In this document: positions 1 to 8,689 of the stretch, one piece after another
Layout: each line of letters opens with the position of its first letter
Numbering within the stretch: the stretch's first letter is position 1
Assembly: GCF_947495965.1 (NCBI RefSeq)
Contig: NZ_CANMBB010000004.1
Span: 62,001 to 126,000 of the forward strand
Length of the DNA: 64,000 nt
Source of the DNA: an uncultured Maribacter sp.
GTDB taxonomy: Bacteria > Bacteroidota > Bacteroidia > Flavobacteriales > Flavobacteriaceae
Reading direction: 5' to 3'
Translations under genes and position numbers: made by a program
Notes under the pieces: model-generated
What the model was told of the DNA's origin: nothing
What the model saw: only the letters and a program-made list of their open reading frames with translations
Database searches by the model: none

Positions 1-33
1 TTTTTCATTGAAAAGGTATTAATAAGTAGCCAG

Positions 34-798
34 TTACTGGATTACTTTTGTAAAATTACTTTTGTTATTTATGGCGTCTAGAATAAAGTTTTCTTTTAAC
101 CCGTTTACAATCCAAGTTTCAATATTTGCTTTTTGAGCAATAGTTGCAGCTTCAATTTTAGATTGCATACCACCTGTTCCGTGCGATGATTTTTCATCAC
201 TTATTTCCTTTACTAAATTGGATAGGTTATTAACGGATTGGATAGTTTCTGGGGTTTCTTTACTTATAGAGTCTTTAGTGTAAATACCATCTGTATTGGT
301 TGCAATTATAAGCAAATCGGCTTGTAAAAGGCCTGCCGTAAGTGCTGCTAACTTATCATTATCCCCAAATTTTATTTCATCTGTAGAAACGGTATCATTC
401 TCATTAATGATAGGGATAAAGTTGTTAGATACTAATACGTTAATAGTGTTTTTAATATTAATTTGTGATTCTTTTTTTTCAAAATCTGAATAAGACAATA
501 AACATTGCGATGTAAAAAGACCAAGTTCTCTAAAGTTCTCTTGAAAAATGCGCATAAGATGGGGTTGCCCTATAGAAGCTAATGCCTGCTTTACATTAAT
601 TTCTTCTCCGTTGTGTTCTAGTTTTACAAACTGTTTTGCAGCAGCAATAGCTCCAGAGCTAACTATAATAAACTCATAGTCTTCTTTTAAACTAGCAATT
701 TGCCTTCCAATATCTTCAATTTTACCTCTAGATATATGGTTGGTTTCTTTTGTTAGCGTATTAGAACCAATTTTTAGTAAGATTCTTTTTTTATTCAT
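34..798 (-). CDS. proB: Glutamate 5-kinase, short form
   Basis: Phosphorylates L-glutamate to glutamyl-5-phosphate, the first step of proline synthesis, in the cytosol. The amino-acid-kinase fold is clear: a GSNTL phosphate loop at residues 10-14, SSGAIAAAK at 47-55, NENDTVS at 132-138, GDNDKL at 145-150 and GTGGM at 207-211. At 254 residues it consists of the kinase domain only; the C-terminal PUA domain of the roughly 370-residue enterobacterial enzyme is absent, as is common in this phylum. It is the last gene of the arginine/proline operon seen here, 113 bases after proA, and the operon may continue beyond the left edge. Identification is secure. Confidence 0.93.
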   Translation of the reverse strand: MNKKRILLKIGSNTLTKETNHISRGKIEDIGRQIASLKEDYEFIIVSSGAIAAAKQFVKLEHNGEEINVKQALASIGQPHLMRIFQENFRELGLFTSQCLLSYSDFEKKESQINIKNTINVLVSNNFIPIINENDTVSTDEIKFGDNDKLAALTAGLLQADLLIIATNTDGIYTKDSISKETPETIQSVNNLSNLVKEISDEKSSHGTGGMQSKIEAATIAQKANIETWIVNGLKENFILDAINNKSNFTKVIQ

Positions 799-911
799 AT
801 TCTAGTTAACTCTTGAATTTTGGCTCTTCGCCTTTAGCTTTTTGTACTATTTTTTCATATTAACACCTCTAAGTTCATAGAAGTAAAATTTCCCTTTGAA
901 GGATGGGGGCA

Positions 912-2108
912 TTATCTTGTTTGTCCGTTTCCTAAAATATACCATTTATTGGTTACTAAATGCTGTAACCCAATTGGTCCTCGTTGGTGTAATTTATCTG
1001 TGCTAATGGCTAATTCTCCTCCAAGACCAAATTGCCCTCCGTCTGTAAATCTTGTAGATGCGTTATGGTACACAGCAGCAGTATCTACTAATTGCATAAA
1101 GGTGTCTGCATTCTCTTTATTAGCTGTTATAATTGCAGCAGAATGTCCGCCTCCGTATTTATTAATTTTTGTAATAGCTTCTTCTAAAGAAGGTACTTGC
1201 CCAAAAACAATTTTATAATCTAAAAACTCTTCATACCATATGTTTTCATCTTTTAGCATGGAGGTGCCCTCTAAAGAAGAAAAAGCTTCATCGGTAATAA
1301 TCTCTACATTACTTTTCTTAAGCTCAGCCATTAAGTGTTGTACAAAATGTTGCTTTCTAGGCATATCTGCAGCAATAAGAACTTTGTCTAAAGCATTACA
1401 GGCCGATATTTTAGTAGTTTTTGCATTTATAATAATGTCTAAAGCCATTTGTAAATCGGCTTCTGCATCTACATACACAAAATTGTTTCCTCTACCACTT
1501 ACAATAACTGGGCAGGTTGCATGCTGTTTTACAAAAGCAATTAATTTTTCGCCACCTCTAGGGACAATTAAGTCTAATTTTTGGGTTGGTTTTTCTAAAA
1601 ATTCTTGGGTTTGTTTTCTGTCAAATTGCAAATAAGAAACCCAATCTTTAGTACAGTTATGAGACTCTAAAGCTTTATGCCATAAATTTACCAAAACCAA
1701 ATTACTATTTAAAGACTCTTTACCGCCTTTTAAAAGTATTTTATTACCAGATTTAAAAGCAATACCAGCAGCTTCTATGGTAACATCTGGTCTAGATTCA
1801 TAAATAATTAATATAGTTCCAAAAGGCGCTGTTTTATTACTTACTTGAATACCATTATCATGCGTAAAGGCAAAACGCTCAATCCCTAATGGATCTTGCT
1901 CGTTTGCTAATTGTTTTAGAGATAAGACCATACCATCTATTTTAGATTGGTCTACTTTTAAACGGTCACCCATGGCTAAATCTTCACCAGAATAGGCATC
2001 TAAATCTTTTTTGTTTGCGGCAAGGATGGTCAATTTATTTTCAATAATTAAATTGGCCATGGTTAGTAATACCGCGTTACGTTCTTTTATGTTTAGTAAA
2101 ATGCTCAC
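912..2108 (-). CDS. proA: Glutamate-5-semialdehyde dehydrogenase (gamma-glutamyl phosphate reductase)
   Basis: NADPH-dependent reduction of glutamyl-5-phosphate to glutamate-5-semialdehyde, the second proline step. The 398-residue protein has the aldehyde-dehydrogenase-like fold, with YESRPDVT at 103-110, LIVPRGG at 180-186 and the catalytic cysteine at about residue 237 (KISACNAL). The start is GTG (complement of 2106-2108), whose first base is the last base of the argD stop codon TAG. This overlap implies translational coupling to argD. Its product is shared with the ProC substrate pool, and proC lies upstream in the same operon. Confidence 0.94.
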   Translation of the reverse strand: MSILLNIKERNAVLLTMANLIIENKLTILAANKKDLDAYSGEDLAMGDRLKVDQSKIDGMVLSLKQLANEQDPLGIERFAFTHDNGIQVSNKTAPFGTILIIYESRPDVTIEAAGIAFKSGNKILLKGGKESLNSNLVLVNLWHKALESHNCTKDWVSYLQFDRKQTQEFLEKPTQKLDLIVPRGGEKLIAFVKQHATCPVIVSGRGNNFVYVDAEADLQMALDIIINAKTTKISACNALDKVLIAADMPRKQHFVQHLMAELKKSNVEIITDEAFSSLEGTSMLKDENIWYEEFLDYKIVFGQVPSLEEAITKINKYGGGHSAAIITANKENADTFMQLVDTAAVYHNASTRFTDGGQFGLGGELAISTDKLHQRGPIGLQHLVTNKWYILGNGQTR

Positions 2109-3232
2109 TACAATTCTTCTTTAAGGGCATTAAAAAATAAGTCTATATGTTCTTTGGTGCAGTTAAGGGCTGGTAAAAAACGTAGTAGTTTTTTATTCAT
2201 AGCACCACCAGTAAAAATATGTTGGTTGTAAATCATTTTTTTGCGTAGCTCTCCTACTTCAAAATCAAATTCAATTCCAAGCATTAATCCTTTTCCTTTG
2301 ATGTTTTTTATTTGTGGAATTTCCTTTGCTTTTTCTTTAAAATAAGCACCAATTTTAGCGGCATTTTCAATAAGATTTTCACTCTCTAATACTTCTAAAA
2401 CAGCTGTTGTAGCAGCACAAGCTAAATGATTGCCGCCAAAAGTGGTTCCTAACATTCCGTAAGAAGCTTCTATACTCTCGTGTATTAGTACACCACCAAC
2501 AGGAAAGCCGTTACCCATTCCTTTTGCAATACTTATAATATCTGGTTTAATATCATGATGTTGAAATCCAAAGAATTTACCACTTCTGCCAAAGCCACAT
2601 TGTACTTCGTCTGCAATAAGAAGCGCTCCATTTTCTTTGGTTAATTTGGTAATTGTTTGAAAAAATTCTGTATTAGGCTCATCTAAACCTCCAACACCTT
2701 GTATTGCTTCTAAAATAACCCCGCAAATATCTCCTTTACTAATTTCTGCAGTAAAGGCAGCAATATCATTAAAAGGTAAAATAGTTACTTTTTGTTGTTT
2801 GTTTATTGGCGCATTAATTTTCTCATTATCTGTTGCAGCAACTGCTGCAGATGTTCTTCCGTGGAAGCCATTTTTAAATGCAATTACGCGAGATTTCCCA
2901 GTTTTAAAAGAGGCTAATTTTAAAGCATTTTCATTGGCTTCGGCCCCAGAATTACATAAAAATAAGTTGTAATCTTCACAGTTAGATAACTTGCCTAGCT
3001 TGGTAGCAAGCTCTACTTGTAAAGGGTTCTGTACTGCATTGCTATAAAAACCAATTTTGTCTAATTGGTTTTTAAGTTTTTCTGCATAATGAGGGTGCCC
3101 ATGACCAATAGAAATTACAGCGTGTCCGCCATAAAAATCTAAGTATTCTTGTCCTTTATCATCTATAACTACCATTCCTTTTGCAGAAACGGGTGTTACA
3201 TTATAAAGTGGATATACATCAAATAATTTCAT
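2108..3232 (-). CDS. argD: Acylornithine aminotransferase (class III PLP)
   Basis: Class III aminotransferase that converts the N-acylated glutamate semialdehyde to N-acylornithine in arginine synthesis. PLP-fold signatures are NSGAEANE at 94-101, FHGRT at 123-127, DEVQCG at 208-213 and the Schiff-base lysine at about 237 (ISIAKGMG). The length of 374 residues is normal for ArgD. It lies between proC and proA in the arginine/proline operon, so the biosynthetic role is better supported than catabolic ornithine aminotransferase. Bacteroidetes are known to use N-succinyl as well as N-acetyl intermediates, and the acyl group cannot be read from this sequence alone. Confidence 0.9.
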   Translation of the reverse strand: MKLFDVYPLYNVTPVSAKGMVVIDDKGQEYLDFYGGHAVISIGHGHPHYAEKLKNQLDKIGFYSNAVQNPLQVELATKLGKLSNCEDYNLFLCNSGAEANENALKLASFKTGKSRVIAFKNGFHGRTSAAVAATDNEKINAPINKQQKVTILPFNDIAAFTAEISKGDICGVILEAIQGVGGLDEPNTEFFQTITKLTKENGALLIADEVQCGFGRSGKFFGFQHHDIKPDIISIAKGMGNGFPVGGVLIHESIEASYGMLGTTFGGNHLACAATTAVLEVLESENLIENAAKIGAYFKEKAKEIPQIKNIKGKGLMLGIEFDFEVGELRKKMIYNQHIFTGGAMNKKLLRFLPALNCTKEHIDLFFNALKEEL

Positions 3233-3259
3233 ACTATGTTTTTTAAGAATAGGTTGGAT

Positions 3260-4054
3260 TTACCCTTTTTTAATTTGATTTATTTTTTCGAAGGATGCTA
3301 CAATTCCTTGAATTAAGGAAGAGCTTAAGCCTTGATGCTCCATTTCATTTAATCCTTCAATAGTACAGCCTCCAGGAGTGGTTACACGGTCTATTTCTTC
3401 TTCCGGATGATTCCCAGATGCTAATAATAAACCGGCTGCACCATCGCAAGTGTGTTTTGCTAATTCTTGGGCTTCTTTAGCTTCAAAACCTAGTTGTATA
3501 GCACCTTGCGTGGTAGCACGTATTAAACGCATCCAAAAAGCGATACCGCTTGCACAAATTACCGTAGCGGCTTGCATTTGCTCTTCTGGAATAACCATAG
3601 ATGCACCTACTTTATCAAAAATAGATTGCGCTATAGCTATTTTGCTTTTACCAATATCATTACTACACATACAAGTCATAGACTTACCTACCGCAATAGC
3701 AGTGTTTGGCATGCTTCGGATAATATTTTTATCACTACCAACAATACTTTCTATACGAGCAATACTAAACCCAGTAATTACAGAGATTATAATATGGTTT
3801 GACATTAGTAAATCTTTTACATCTTCTAGGATGGCCTCTAAATGGCGCGGTTGAATAGCAAAAATTAGAACGTCAGAATTTTTAACAGCTTCTCTGTTAT
3901 CACTGGTTAAAACTACGTTTTCATAACTAGTGTACTCTTTAATGTCCTCTAGATTTCTTTTGGTTAGGTACATAGAACTAGCTCCTTTGCTATCTAATAT
4001 TCCTTTACCAATGGCTAATCCTAAATTTCCTGTTCCTATGATGGCTACTCTCAT
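3260..4054 (-). CDS. proC: Pyrroline-5-carboxylate reductase
   Basis: Reduces pyrroline-5-carboxylate to proline with NAD(P)H. The N-terminal Rossmann motif GTGNLG is at residues 7-12, and the C-terminal substrate-binding region contains TPGGCTIEGL, typical of ProC. The 264-residue length is normal. It sits between argC and argD with 27 bases to argD, so proline and arginine genes are interleaved in one transcription unit. The 175-base gap upstream, to argC, could hold an internal promoter, although no strong TAnnTTTG match was found there. Confidence 0.93.
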   Translation of the reverse strand: MRVAIIGTGNLGLAIGKGILDSKGASSMYLTKRNLEDIKEYTSYENVVLTSDNREAVKNSDVLIFAIQPRHLEAILEDVKDLLMSNHIIISVITGFSIARIESIVGSDKNIIRSMPNTAIAVGKSMTCMCSNDIGKSKIAIAQSIFDKVGASMVIPEEQMQAATVICASGIAFWMRLIRATTQGAIQLGFEAKEAQELAKHTCDGAAGLLLASGNHPEEEIDRVTTPGGCTIEGLNEMEHQGLSSSLIQGIVASFEKINQIKKG

Positions 4055-4229
4055 ACTCTTAGTATTATGTGGTTAGTACAACGTATTAAGTTTTTAATGC
4101 CTTAAAAATGTACAACTTTTGATGGTTTAAATTTTCTTTTCGTTCCTATTTATTATTGTTAGCAAAATGCGTTAAGTAGTTAGTATTGAGGTTGTTATTT
4201 CAATTCGCAATAATATTTTCATTACTCAT

Positions 4230-5204
4230 TTAAAATACTCCAGCCTTTAAATTTAGACCTTCGTTTTCATTAAACCCAAACATTAAATTCATGTTTTGTA
4301 CTGCTTGGCCAGATGCTCCTTTTAAAAGGTTATCTATGGCAGAAGTAACCAATAAAGTATTGCCATGTTTATGTAAATGAATATGACATTGATTGGTATT
4401 TACAACTTGCTTTAAGTTTATAGGCTCTTCAGAAATTTGCGTAAAAAGTGCATCTTTATAAAAATCATTGAAAATAACTTTGGCACTTTCTAGATCACCC
4501 TCATATTTTGTATAAACTGTTGCTAAAATTCCTCTTGTAAAGTTTCCTCTATTTGGAAGGAAGAAAAGCTCTCCTACATTTTCTTGTAAACTAGCTAGAC
4601 TTTCTCCTATTTCTCCTAAATGCTGATGCGTAAAAGGTTTGTACCAAGACACATTATTATTTCTCCAGCTAAAATGCGATGTTGCCGATGGACTTACGCC
4701 TGCACCTGTACTACCGGTAACAGCATTTATATGTACATCTTTACTTAGTTTGTTTTCTTTTGCTAGTGGTAATAAAGCTAGTTGTATTGCAGTTGCAAAA
4801 CAGCCTGGATTAGCAATATTTTTTGCTTTCTCAATTTCCAATTTTCTTAGTTCTGGAAGTCCATAAACAAAAGTTCTGTCGTTTAAAGTCTCATCCGCAT
4901 TTAACCTAAAATCATTACTTAAATCTATAATCTTGGTATCTTTAGAAAACGCATGCGCATTTAAAAACTTGGTAGAATTACCATGCCCTAAACAAAGGAA
5001 CACTAAATCTGCATTTAGATTTACATCGCCCGTAAAAGCCAAATCGGTAACACCCAATAAATCGGCATGAGCACTGGTAATTTTTTTACCAGCTCTTGTG
5101 GTACTATACACAAAATCTATTTCTGCTTGCGGGTGGTTTAATAAAATTCTAATGAGTTCTCCACCAGTATAACCAGAACCACCAATAATTCCTACTTTAA
5201 TCAT
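4230..5204 (-). CDS. argC: N-acetyl-gamma-glutamyl-phosphate reductase
   Basis: Reduces the N-acylglutamyl-phosphate to the semialdehyde in arginine synthesis. The Rossmann motif GGSGYTGGE is at residues 8-16, and the catalytic cysteine is Cys135 in NPGCFATA. The 324-residue length is normal for the ArgC type 1 family. The start overlaps the end of argG by eight bases, which suggests translational coupling. The next gene down the operon is proC, after 175 bases without a gene. Confidence 0.93.
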   Translation of the reverse strand: MIKVGIIGGSGYTGGELIRILLNHPQAEIDFVYSTTRAGKKITSAHADLLGVTDLAFTGDVNLNADLVFLCLGHGNSTKFLNAHAFSKDTKIIDLSNDFRLNADETLNDRTFVYGLPELRKLEIEKAKNIANPGCFATAIQLALLPLAKENKLSKDVHINAVTGSTGAGVSPSATSHFSWRNNNVSWYKPFTHQHLGEIGESLASLQENVGELFFLPNRGNFTRGILATVYTKYEGDLESAKVIFNDFYKDALFTQISEEPINLKQVVNTNQCHIHLHKHGNTLLVTSAIDNLLKGASGQAVQNMNLMFGFNENEGLNLKAGVF

Positions 5205-6387
5205 TTTTTTGATTTACATGGTTATATATTTTTCCAGAGTTAGAAAGTATTTTAATAAAACCTTTAGCATCATCTGCGGTCCAACCTTTATTTACTTCCC
5301 CATATTTACCAAAAGCATCGGTCATTAAATCGTGTTTAGAAGCTATTCCATTTAATCTAAACTGGAAAGGGTAAAGGCTTAAGAAAACATCACCAGAAAC
5401 ATTCTTTTGTGTATCTGTAAGGAAAGCTTCAATATTTCGCATTACTTCATCTAAGTAATTGCCTTCATGTAATAACATTCCGTAGAAGTTGCCTTGCTGT
5501 TCTTTTTGGTATTGTTGCCATTTGCTTAACGTATGTTTCTCTAGTAAATGGTGTGCTTTTATTATAATTAATGCAGCGGCAGCTTCAAAACCAACTCTAC
5601 CTTTTGTGCCAATAATAGTGTCTCCAACATGAATATCTCTTCCAATAGCATACTTAGAAGCCATAGCTTCTAGCTTTTCTATATTTGCAACAGGACTATC
5701 TTTAGTACCATCAATAGCAACTAATTCTCCTTTTTCAAAAGTTAGTTTTACATCTTTAGGCTCTTTTTCTTGTAACTGACTAGGGTATGCGCTATCTGGC
5801 AATGCTTTTTCAGAAGTTAGCGTTTCTTCACCACCAACAGATGTTCCCCAAAGCCCCCTATTTATAGAATATTTAGCTTTTTCCCATGAATAGTCTACGC
5901 CGTTTTCTTTTAGATATTCTATTTCTGCTTCTCTAGATAGTTTATTATCTCTAATAGGAGTAATAATTTCTATTTCTGGAGCAATAATTTGAAAAATCAT
6001 ATCAAATCTAACCTGGTCATTACCAGCTCCAGTACTACCGTGCGCTATATAATTTGCACCAATTTTTTTAGCATAATTTACAATCTCAATAGCTTGTACA
6101 ATACGCTCCGCGCTAACAGAAAGAGGGTACGTATTGTTTTTTAATACATTTCCAAAAATTAAATATTTAACCACCTTATCATAGAAGGTTTGTACGGCAT
6201 CTAAAGATGTATAACTAGTAGCTCCTAAATCTATAGCTTTAGAATTAATAGTAGCAATTTCTTCTTTAGAAAAACCACCTGTATTTACACTTACAGCATG
6301 TACTTCAAATCCTTTGTCTTTTGATAAATATTTTGCGCAATAGGATGTATCTAAACCTCCACTATATGCTAAAACTAATTTTTTCAT
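5197..6387 (-). CDS. argG: Argininosuccinate synthase
   Basis: ATP-dependent joining of citrulline and aspartate to argininosuccinate. The N-terminal PP-loop AYSGGLDTSYC (about residues 7-17) is diagnostic, and STGAGNDQVRF further in matches the ArgG substrate-binding region. The 396-residue length is normal. It is the second structural gene of the operon, 35 bases after the GNAT gene and overlapping argC by eight bases. argH, argB and the transcarbamylase are not in the window and may lie beyond the left edge. Confidence 0.94.
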   Translation of the reverse strand: MKKLVLAYSGGLDTSYCAKYLSKDKGFEVHAVSVNTGGFSKEEIATINSKAIDLGATSYTSLDAVQTFYDKVVKYLIFGNVLKNNTYPLSVSAERIVQAIEIVNYAKKIGANYIAHGSTGAGNDQVRFDMIFQIIAPEIEIITPIRDNKLSREAEIEYLKENGVDYSWEKAKYSINRGLWGTSVGGEETLTSEKALPDSAYPSQLQEKEPKDVKLTFEKGELVAIDGTKDSPVANIEKLEAMASKYAIGRDIHVGDTIIGTKGRVGFEAAAALIIIKAHHLLEKHTLSKWQQYQKEQQGNFYGMLLHEGNYLDEVMRNIEAFLTDTQKNVSGDVFLSLYPFQFRLNGIASKHDLMTDAFGKYGEVNKGWTADDAKGFIKILSNSGKIYNHVNQKND

Positions 6388-6422
6388 TCTATGTATTATT
6401 TACTCCCGTATAAACGGAAAAT

Positions 6423-7052
6423 CTATTTTTGTTTCTTTTTTAGGAATAATTGTTCCTTTATTTTTTTTAACCTTTGAAAAGCCTTGCTATTCACTTTTTC
6501 TGGTTCTTGTATTTTTTGTTCTTTGGGTGCTACTTTGGGATCATGTAACATTCCTGTGCAGAGACACATTTTTCTTTCGGTACGAGTTAAAATATCGAAA
6601 TTTTTACAGGTTTGGCAGCCTTTCCAGAATTCTGGGTCATCTGTAAGTTCTGAAAATGTAACAGGTTTGTAACCTAGCTCATAGTTAATTTTCATTACAG
6701 CTAATCCGGTAGTTATACCAAATATTTTAGCATCAGGAAATTTTTCTTTAGAGAGGTTAAAAACCGCTTTTTTAATTTTTTTTGCTAGCCCTTGGTTTCT
6801 ATAATCTGGATGAACAATAAGTCCAGAATTGGCAACAAATTTTTCATGCCCCCAAACTTCTATATAGCAGAACCCTGCAAATTTATCCCCATCAAGAGCA
6901 ATTACGGCATTACCGTTCTCCAACTTTTTTTGAATATATTCTGGAGTACGTTTTGCAATACCTGTACCTCTAACTTTTGCAGATTCCCCAATGGTATCGC
7001 AAATAATTTGAGCGTATTTAAAATGTGATGTATTAGCAATTACAATTTTCAT
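6423..7052 (-). CDS. GNAT N-acyltransferase heading the arginine operon, with Cys cluster
   Basis: GNAT-fold acyltransferase of 209 residues. The acyl-CoA-binding motif A lies around HPDYRNQGLAKKIKK (81-95). The C-terminal third carries four cysteines in a C-x2-C...C-x-C arrangement (146, 149, 163, 165) that could bind zinc, followed by a lysine-rich tail. It is the first structural gene after the leader peptide and precedes argG by 35 bases. No classical N-acetylglutamate synthase is visible, so this protein is a candidate for acylating glutamate at the start of arginine synthesis. That role is inferred from position only; it could instead modify another substrate. Confidence 0.75.
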   Translation of the reverse strand: MKIVIANTSHFKYAQIICDTIGESAKVRGTGIAKRTPEYIQKKLENGNAVIALDGDKFAGFCYIEVWGHEKFVANSGLIVHPDYRNQGLAKKIKKAVFNLSKEKFPDAKIFGITTGLAVMKINYELGYKPVTFSELTDDPEFWKGCQTCKNFDILTRTERKMCLCTGMLHDPKVAPKEQKIQEPEKVNSKAFQRLKKIKEQLFLKKKQK

Positions 7053-7102
7053 TGAATGCTTGTTTTATTAAAAATAATGAATAACTTATTGTTTTTGAGA
7101 AG

Positions 7103-7153
7103 GGAAATGGACTCACCTATTTCCATAAATATAACGCACCCCTACGGGCGGCG
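7103..7153 (-). promoter_or_regulatory. Two leader hairpins, candidate attenuator
   Basis: The hairpin at 7135-7153 pairs the CGC and CCC of the Arg/Pro codons with GGG and GCG after the stop codon. A second hairpin at 7103-7124 has stem GGAAAT/ATTTCC with a GG/CC inner step and a five-base loop. No long T-run follows on the minus strand, so a classical intrinsic terminator is not evident. Control could be Rho-dependent or translational. The hairpins are seen; the mechanism is inferred. Confidence 0.45.
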
Positions 7154-7225
7154 GCGAGTGGGAACAAAAGAACATGCTGGAGCAGTTGTCCAGATGTTTG
7201 TATATGTATGTGCTTTTGTTTTCAT
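7142..7225 (-). CDS. Putative arginine/proline leader peptide (27 aa)
   Basis: A short ORF not reported by ORF calling. Reading the minus strand from ATG (complement 7223-7225) gives 27 codons ending CSFVPTRRRP, then TAG. The three arginine codons are consecutive CGC, followed by CCG proline; other prolines are at positions 16 and 22. The ATG lies eight bases after a consensus TAnnTTTG element, so translation would be nearly leaderless. The operon downstream makes arginine and proline, exactly the residues clustered at the end. The RRRP-stop codons form the GC-rich arm of a small hairpin (7135-7153). This architecture is that of an attenuation leader peptide; function is inferred. Confidence 0.72.
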   Translation of the reverse strand: MKTKAHTYTNIWTTAPACSFVPTRRRP

Positions 7226-7232
7226 TAGAGAC

Positions 7233-7261
7233 CAAATGTACAAATTATACTGAAAAAACAA
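7233..7261 (-). promoter_or_regulatory. Promoter of the arginine/proline operon
   Basis: On the minus strand, TTG (complement 7259-7261) is followed after 18 bases by TACATTTG (complement 7233-7240), a full match to the Bacteroidetes TAnnTTTG -7 element. Predicted transcription starts around 7226-7228, at or just before the leader-peptide ATG. This leaves about 175 bases of leader before the GNAT gene. Confidence 0.7.
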
Positions 7262-7271
7262 TACGAACTGT

Positions 7272-8636
7272 TTAATTTTTACAAAAAAGCCGCTTTTTGT
7301 TACGTTGTGTTATTAATTCGTAAAGGATTATTGCAAAAACAGAACTATATTCAATGAAAAGAAACCATAAATTCTCCTTAAAATCTGGTTGACCATATGC
7401 CCAATAGCTTAAAATTACTGCTGAAGACCAGACTACTGCGTATTTGTAATTTGTGAAAAGGGTTAAAAGGGTTAAAAAGATAATATACCAAGGATGCACG
7501 GTTGTAGAGATAAAATAATAGATGGTTAATATAAATAACATGGAAGAAATAAGGGTGTTTAAATTCTTATTATCTCTTAAAAATGTAAAAAGCAGTACTA
7601 TACTAATGGTTATAATGGGGGTTATTTTTCCATACGCTTTAATAAGCTCCCAGGGTTTAGCATCAAAAAATGAAATTGCAGTATGTTTTATAATATTATA
7701 GATACTACCATTAAACTCAAAATTAGAGAACCAAAGTCCAACGGTTTCAGAATAGTTTGCTATAAATTCGGAAGAATAAAAAGGCGCTAAAAGAATAGTT
7801 GTAGTTATGCCTACTATGGCGTAAAACGGAACACTTTTTTTAAATTTAAAATGTGTTAGGAAAAGTGGTAAAAAAAGTAGAGGAACTAATTTTGTTAGTA
7901 TAGAAAGTGCATACACTACGGCACTAGTTTTCCACTTGTCTATAGATAATAAATATAAAGACCAGATAAAGAAAAAGAGCATTACACCTTCAAAATGTAA
8001 ATTGCCAGTAAGTTCTATAAGTACTAACGGGTTTAAAAAATACCAAAATATTAGATGTGGCGAGCGGTTAAGGTTTTTTAAAAGTTTACGTCCAAAATAA
8101 ACAATACCAATATCTGCAAGAATAATACTAATTCTCATTATGGTTATAGAACCTAATATTGTTTTACCGCCAAGTAAAGAAGCTAGAGCAAATATAAGTT
8201 GATTTAAAGGGGGATAGTTACTATAAAATTTTGGGCTTAATTCTCCCATGCCATTATAGAGTTCTTGCGCATTTGCAATTGGTAAATCTTTTTGCTCTAT
8301 AAGTACCTTAGGAAGGTATAAATATGGATTCTTAAAATTATTTAGTAGCTCTCCGTCCCATATAAAGCGATAAAAATCTTGAGATAAATTGGGTTCAGCA
8401 AATAAAAAAACCAATCTAAAAAGAACACCAACACCCAATAGAAATTTAAAATTCCATTTTTGGAATTGTATAATTTTATAACAGAGAAAAAATAATGCAA
8501 TACAGAGCGTAAGAAGTTTTATAAAATCTTCTCTTTGCAAGTTGTAAGCAAACGATGCATATAAAGCAATGCTTGCTAGGACAAGTAATATAGAATATTT
8601 ATGTAGTTTCCAATGGGAAGTTAGTTGCCTCCACAT
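7272..8636 (-). CDS. Polytopic glycosyltransferase (GT87/mannosyltransferase-like)
   Basis: A 454-residue integral membrane protein with about ten hydrophobic segments spread along its whole length. The acidic stretch FAEPNLSQDFYRFIWDGELL in the first periplasmic loop (about residues 76-95) and NPYLYLP resemble polyprenol-phosphate-mannose-dependent GT-C glycosyltransferases (GT87 or PIG-M type). It would transfer a sugar from a lipid-linked donor at the membrane. It stands alone, convergent with nothing and 53 bases from the DUF3291 gene. Acceptor and donor cannot be deduced. Confidence 0.6.
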   Translation of the reverse strand: MWRQLTSHWKLHKYSILLVLASIALYASFAYNLQREDFIKLLTLCIALFFLCYKIIQFQKWNFKFLLGVGVLFRLVFLFAEPNLSQDFYRFIWDGELLNNFKNPYLYLPKVLIEQKDLPIANAQELYNGMGELSPKFYSNYPPLNQLIFALASLLGGKTILGSITIMRISIILADIGIVYFGRKLLKNLNRSPHLIFWYFLNPLVLIELTGNLHFEGVMLFFFIWSLYLLSIDKWKTSAVVYALSILTKLVPLLFLPLFLTHFKFKKSVPFYAIVGITTTILLAPFYSSEFIANYSETVGLWFSNFEFNGSIYNIIKHTAISFFDAKPWELIKAYGKITPIITISIVLLFTFLRDNKNLNTLISSMLFILTIYYFISTTVHPWYIIFLTLLTLFTNYKYAVVWSSAVILSYWAYGQPDFKENLWFLFIEYSSVFAIILYELITQRNKKRLFCKN

Positions 8637-8689
8637 ACGTAAGTTGGTTTACTGCAATATACGAATAACCAATAATACAGATTGTTTTT

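Noticed and set aside
7056-7253. Plus-strand ORF of 65 codons opposite the arginine leader
   Set aside because: It runs antisense to the leader region, has no family resemblance or promoter, and its GC-rich part is explained by the CGC arginine codons on the other strand.
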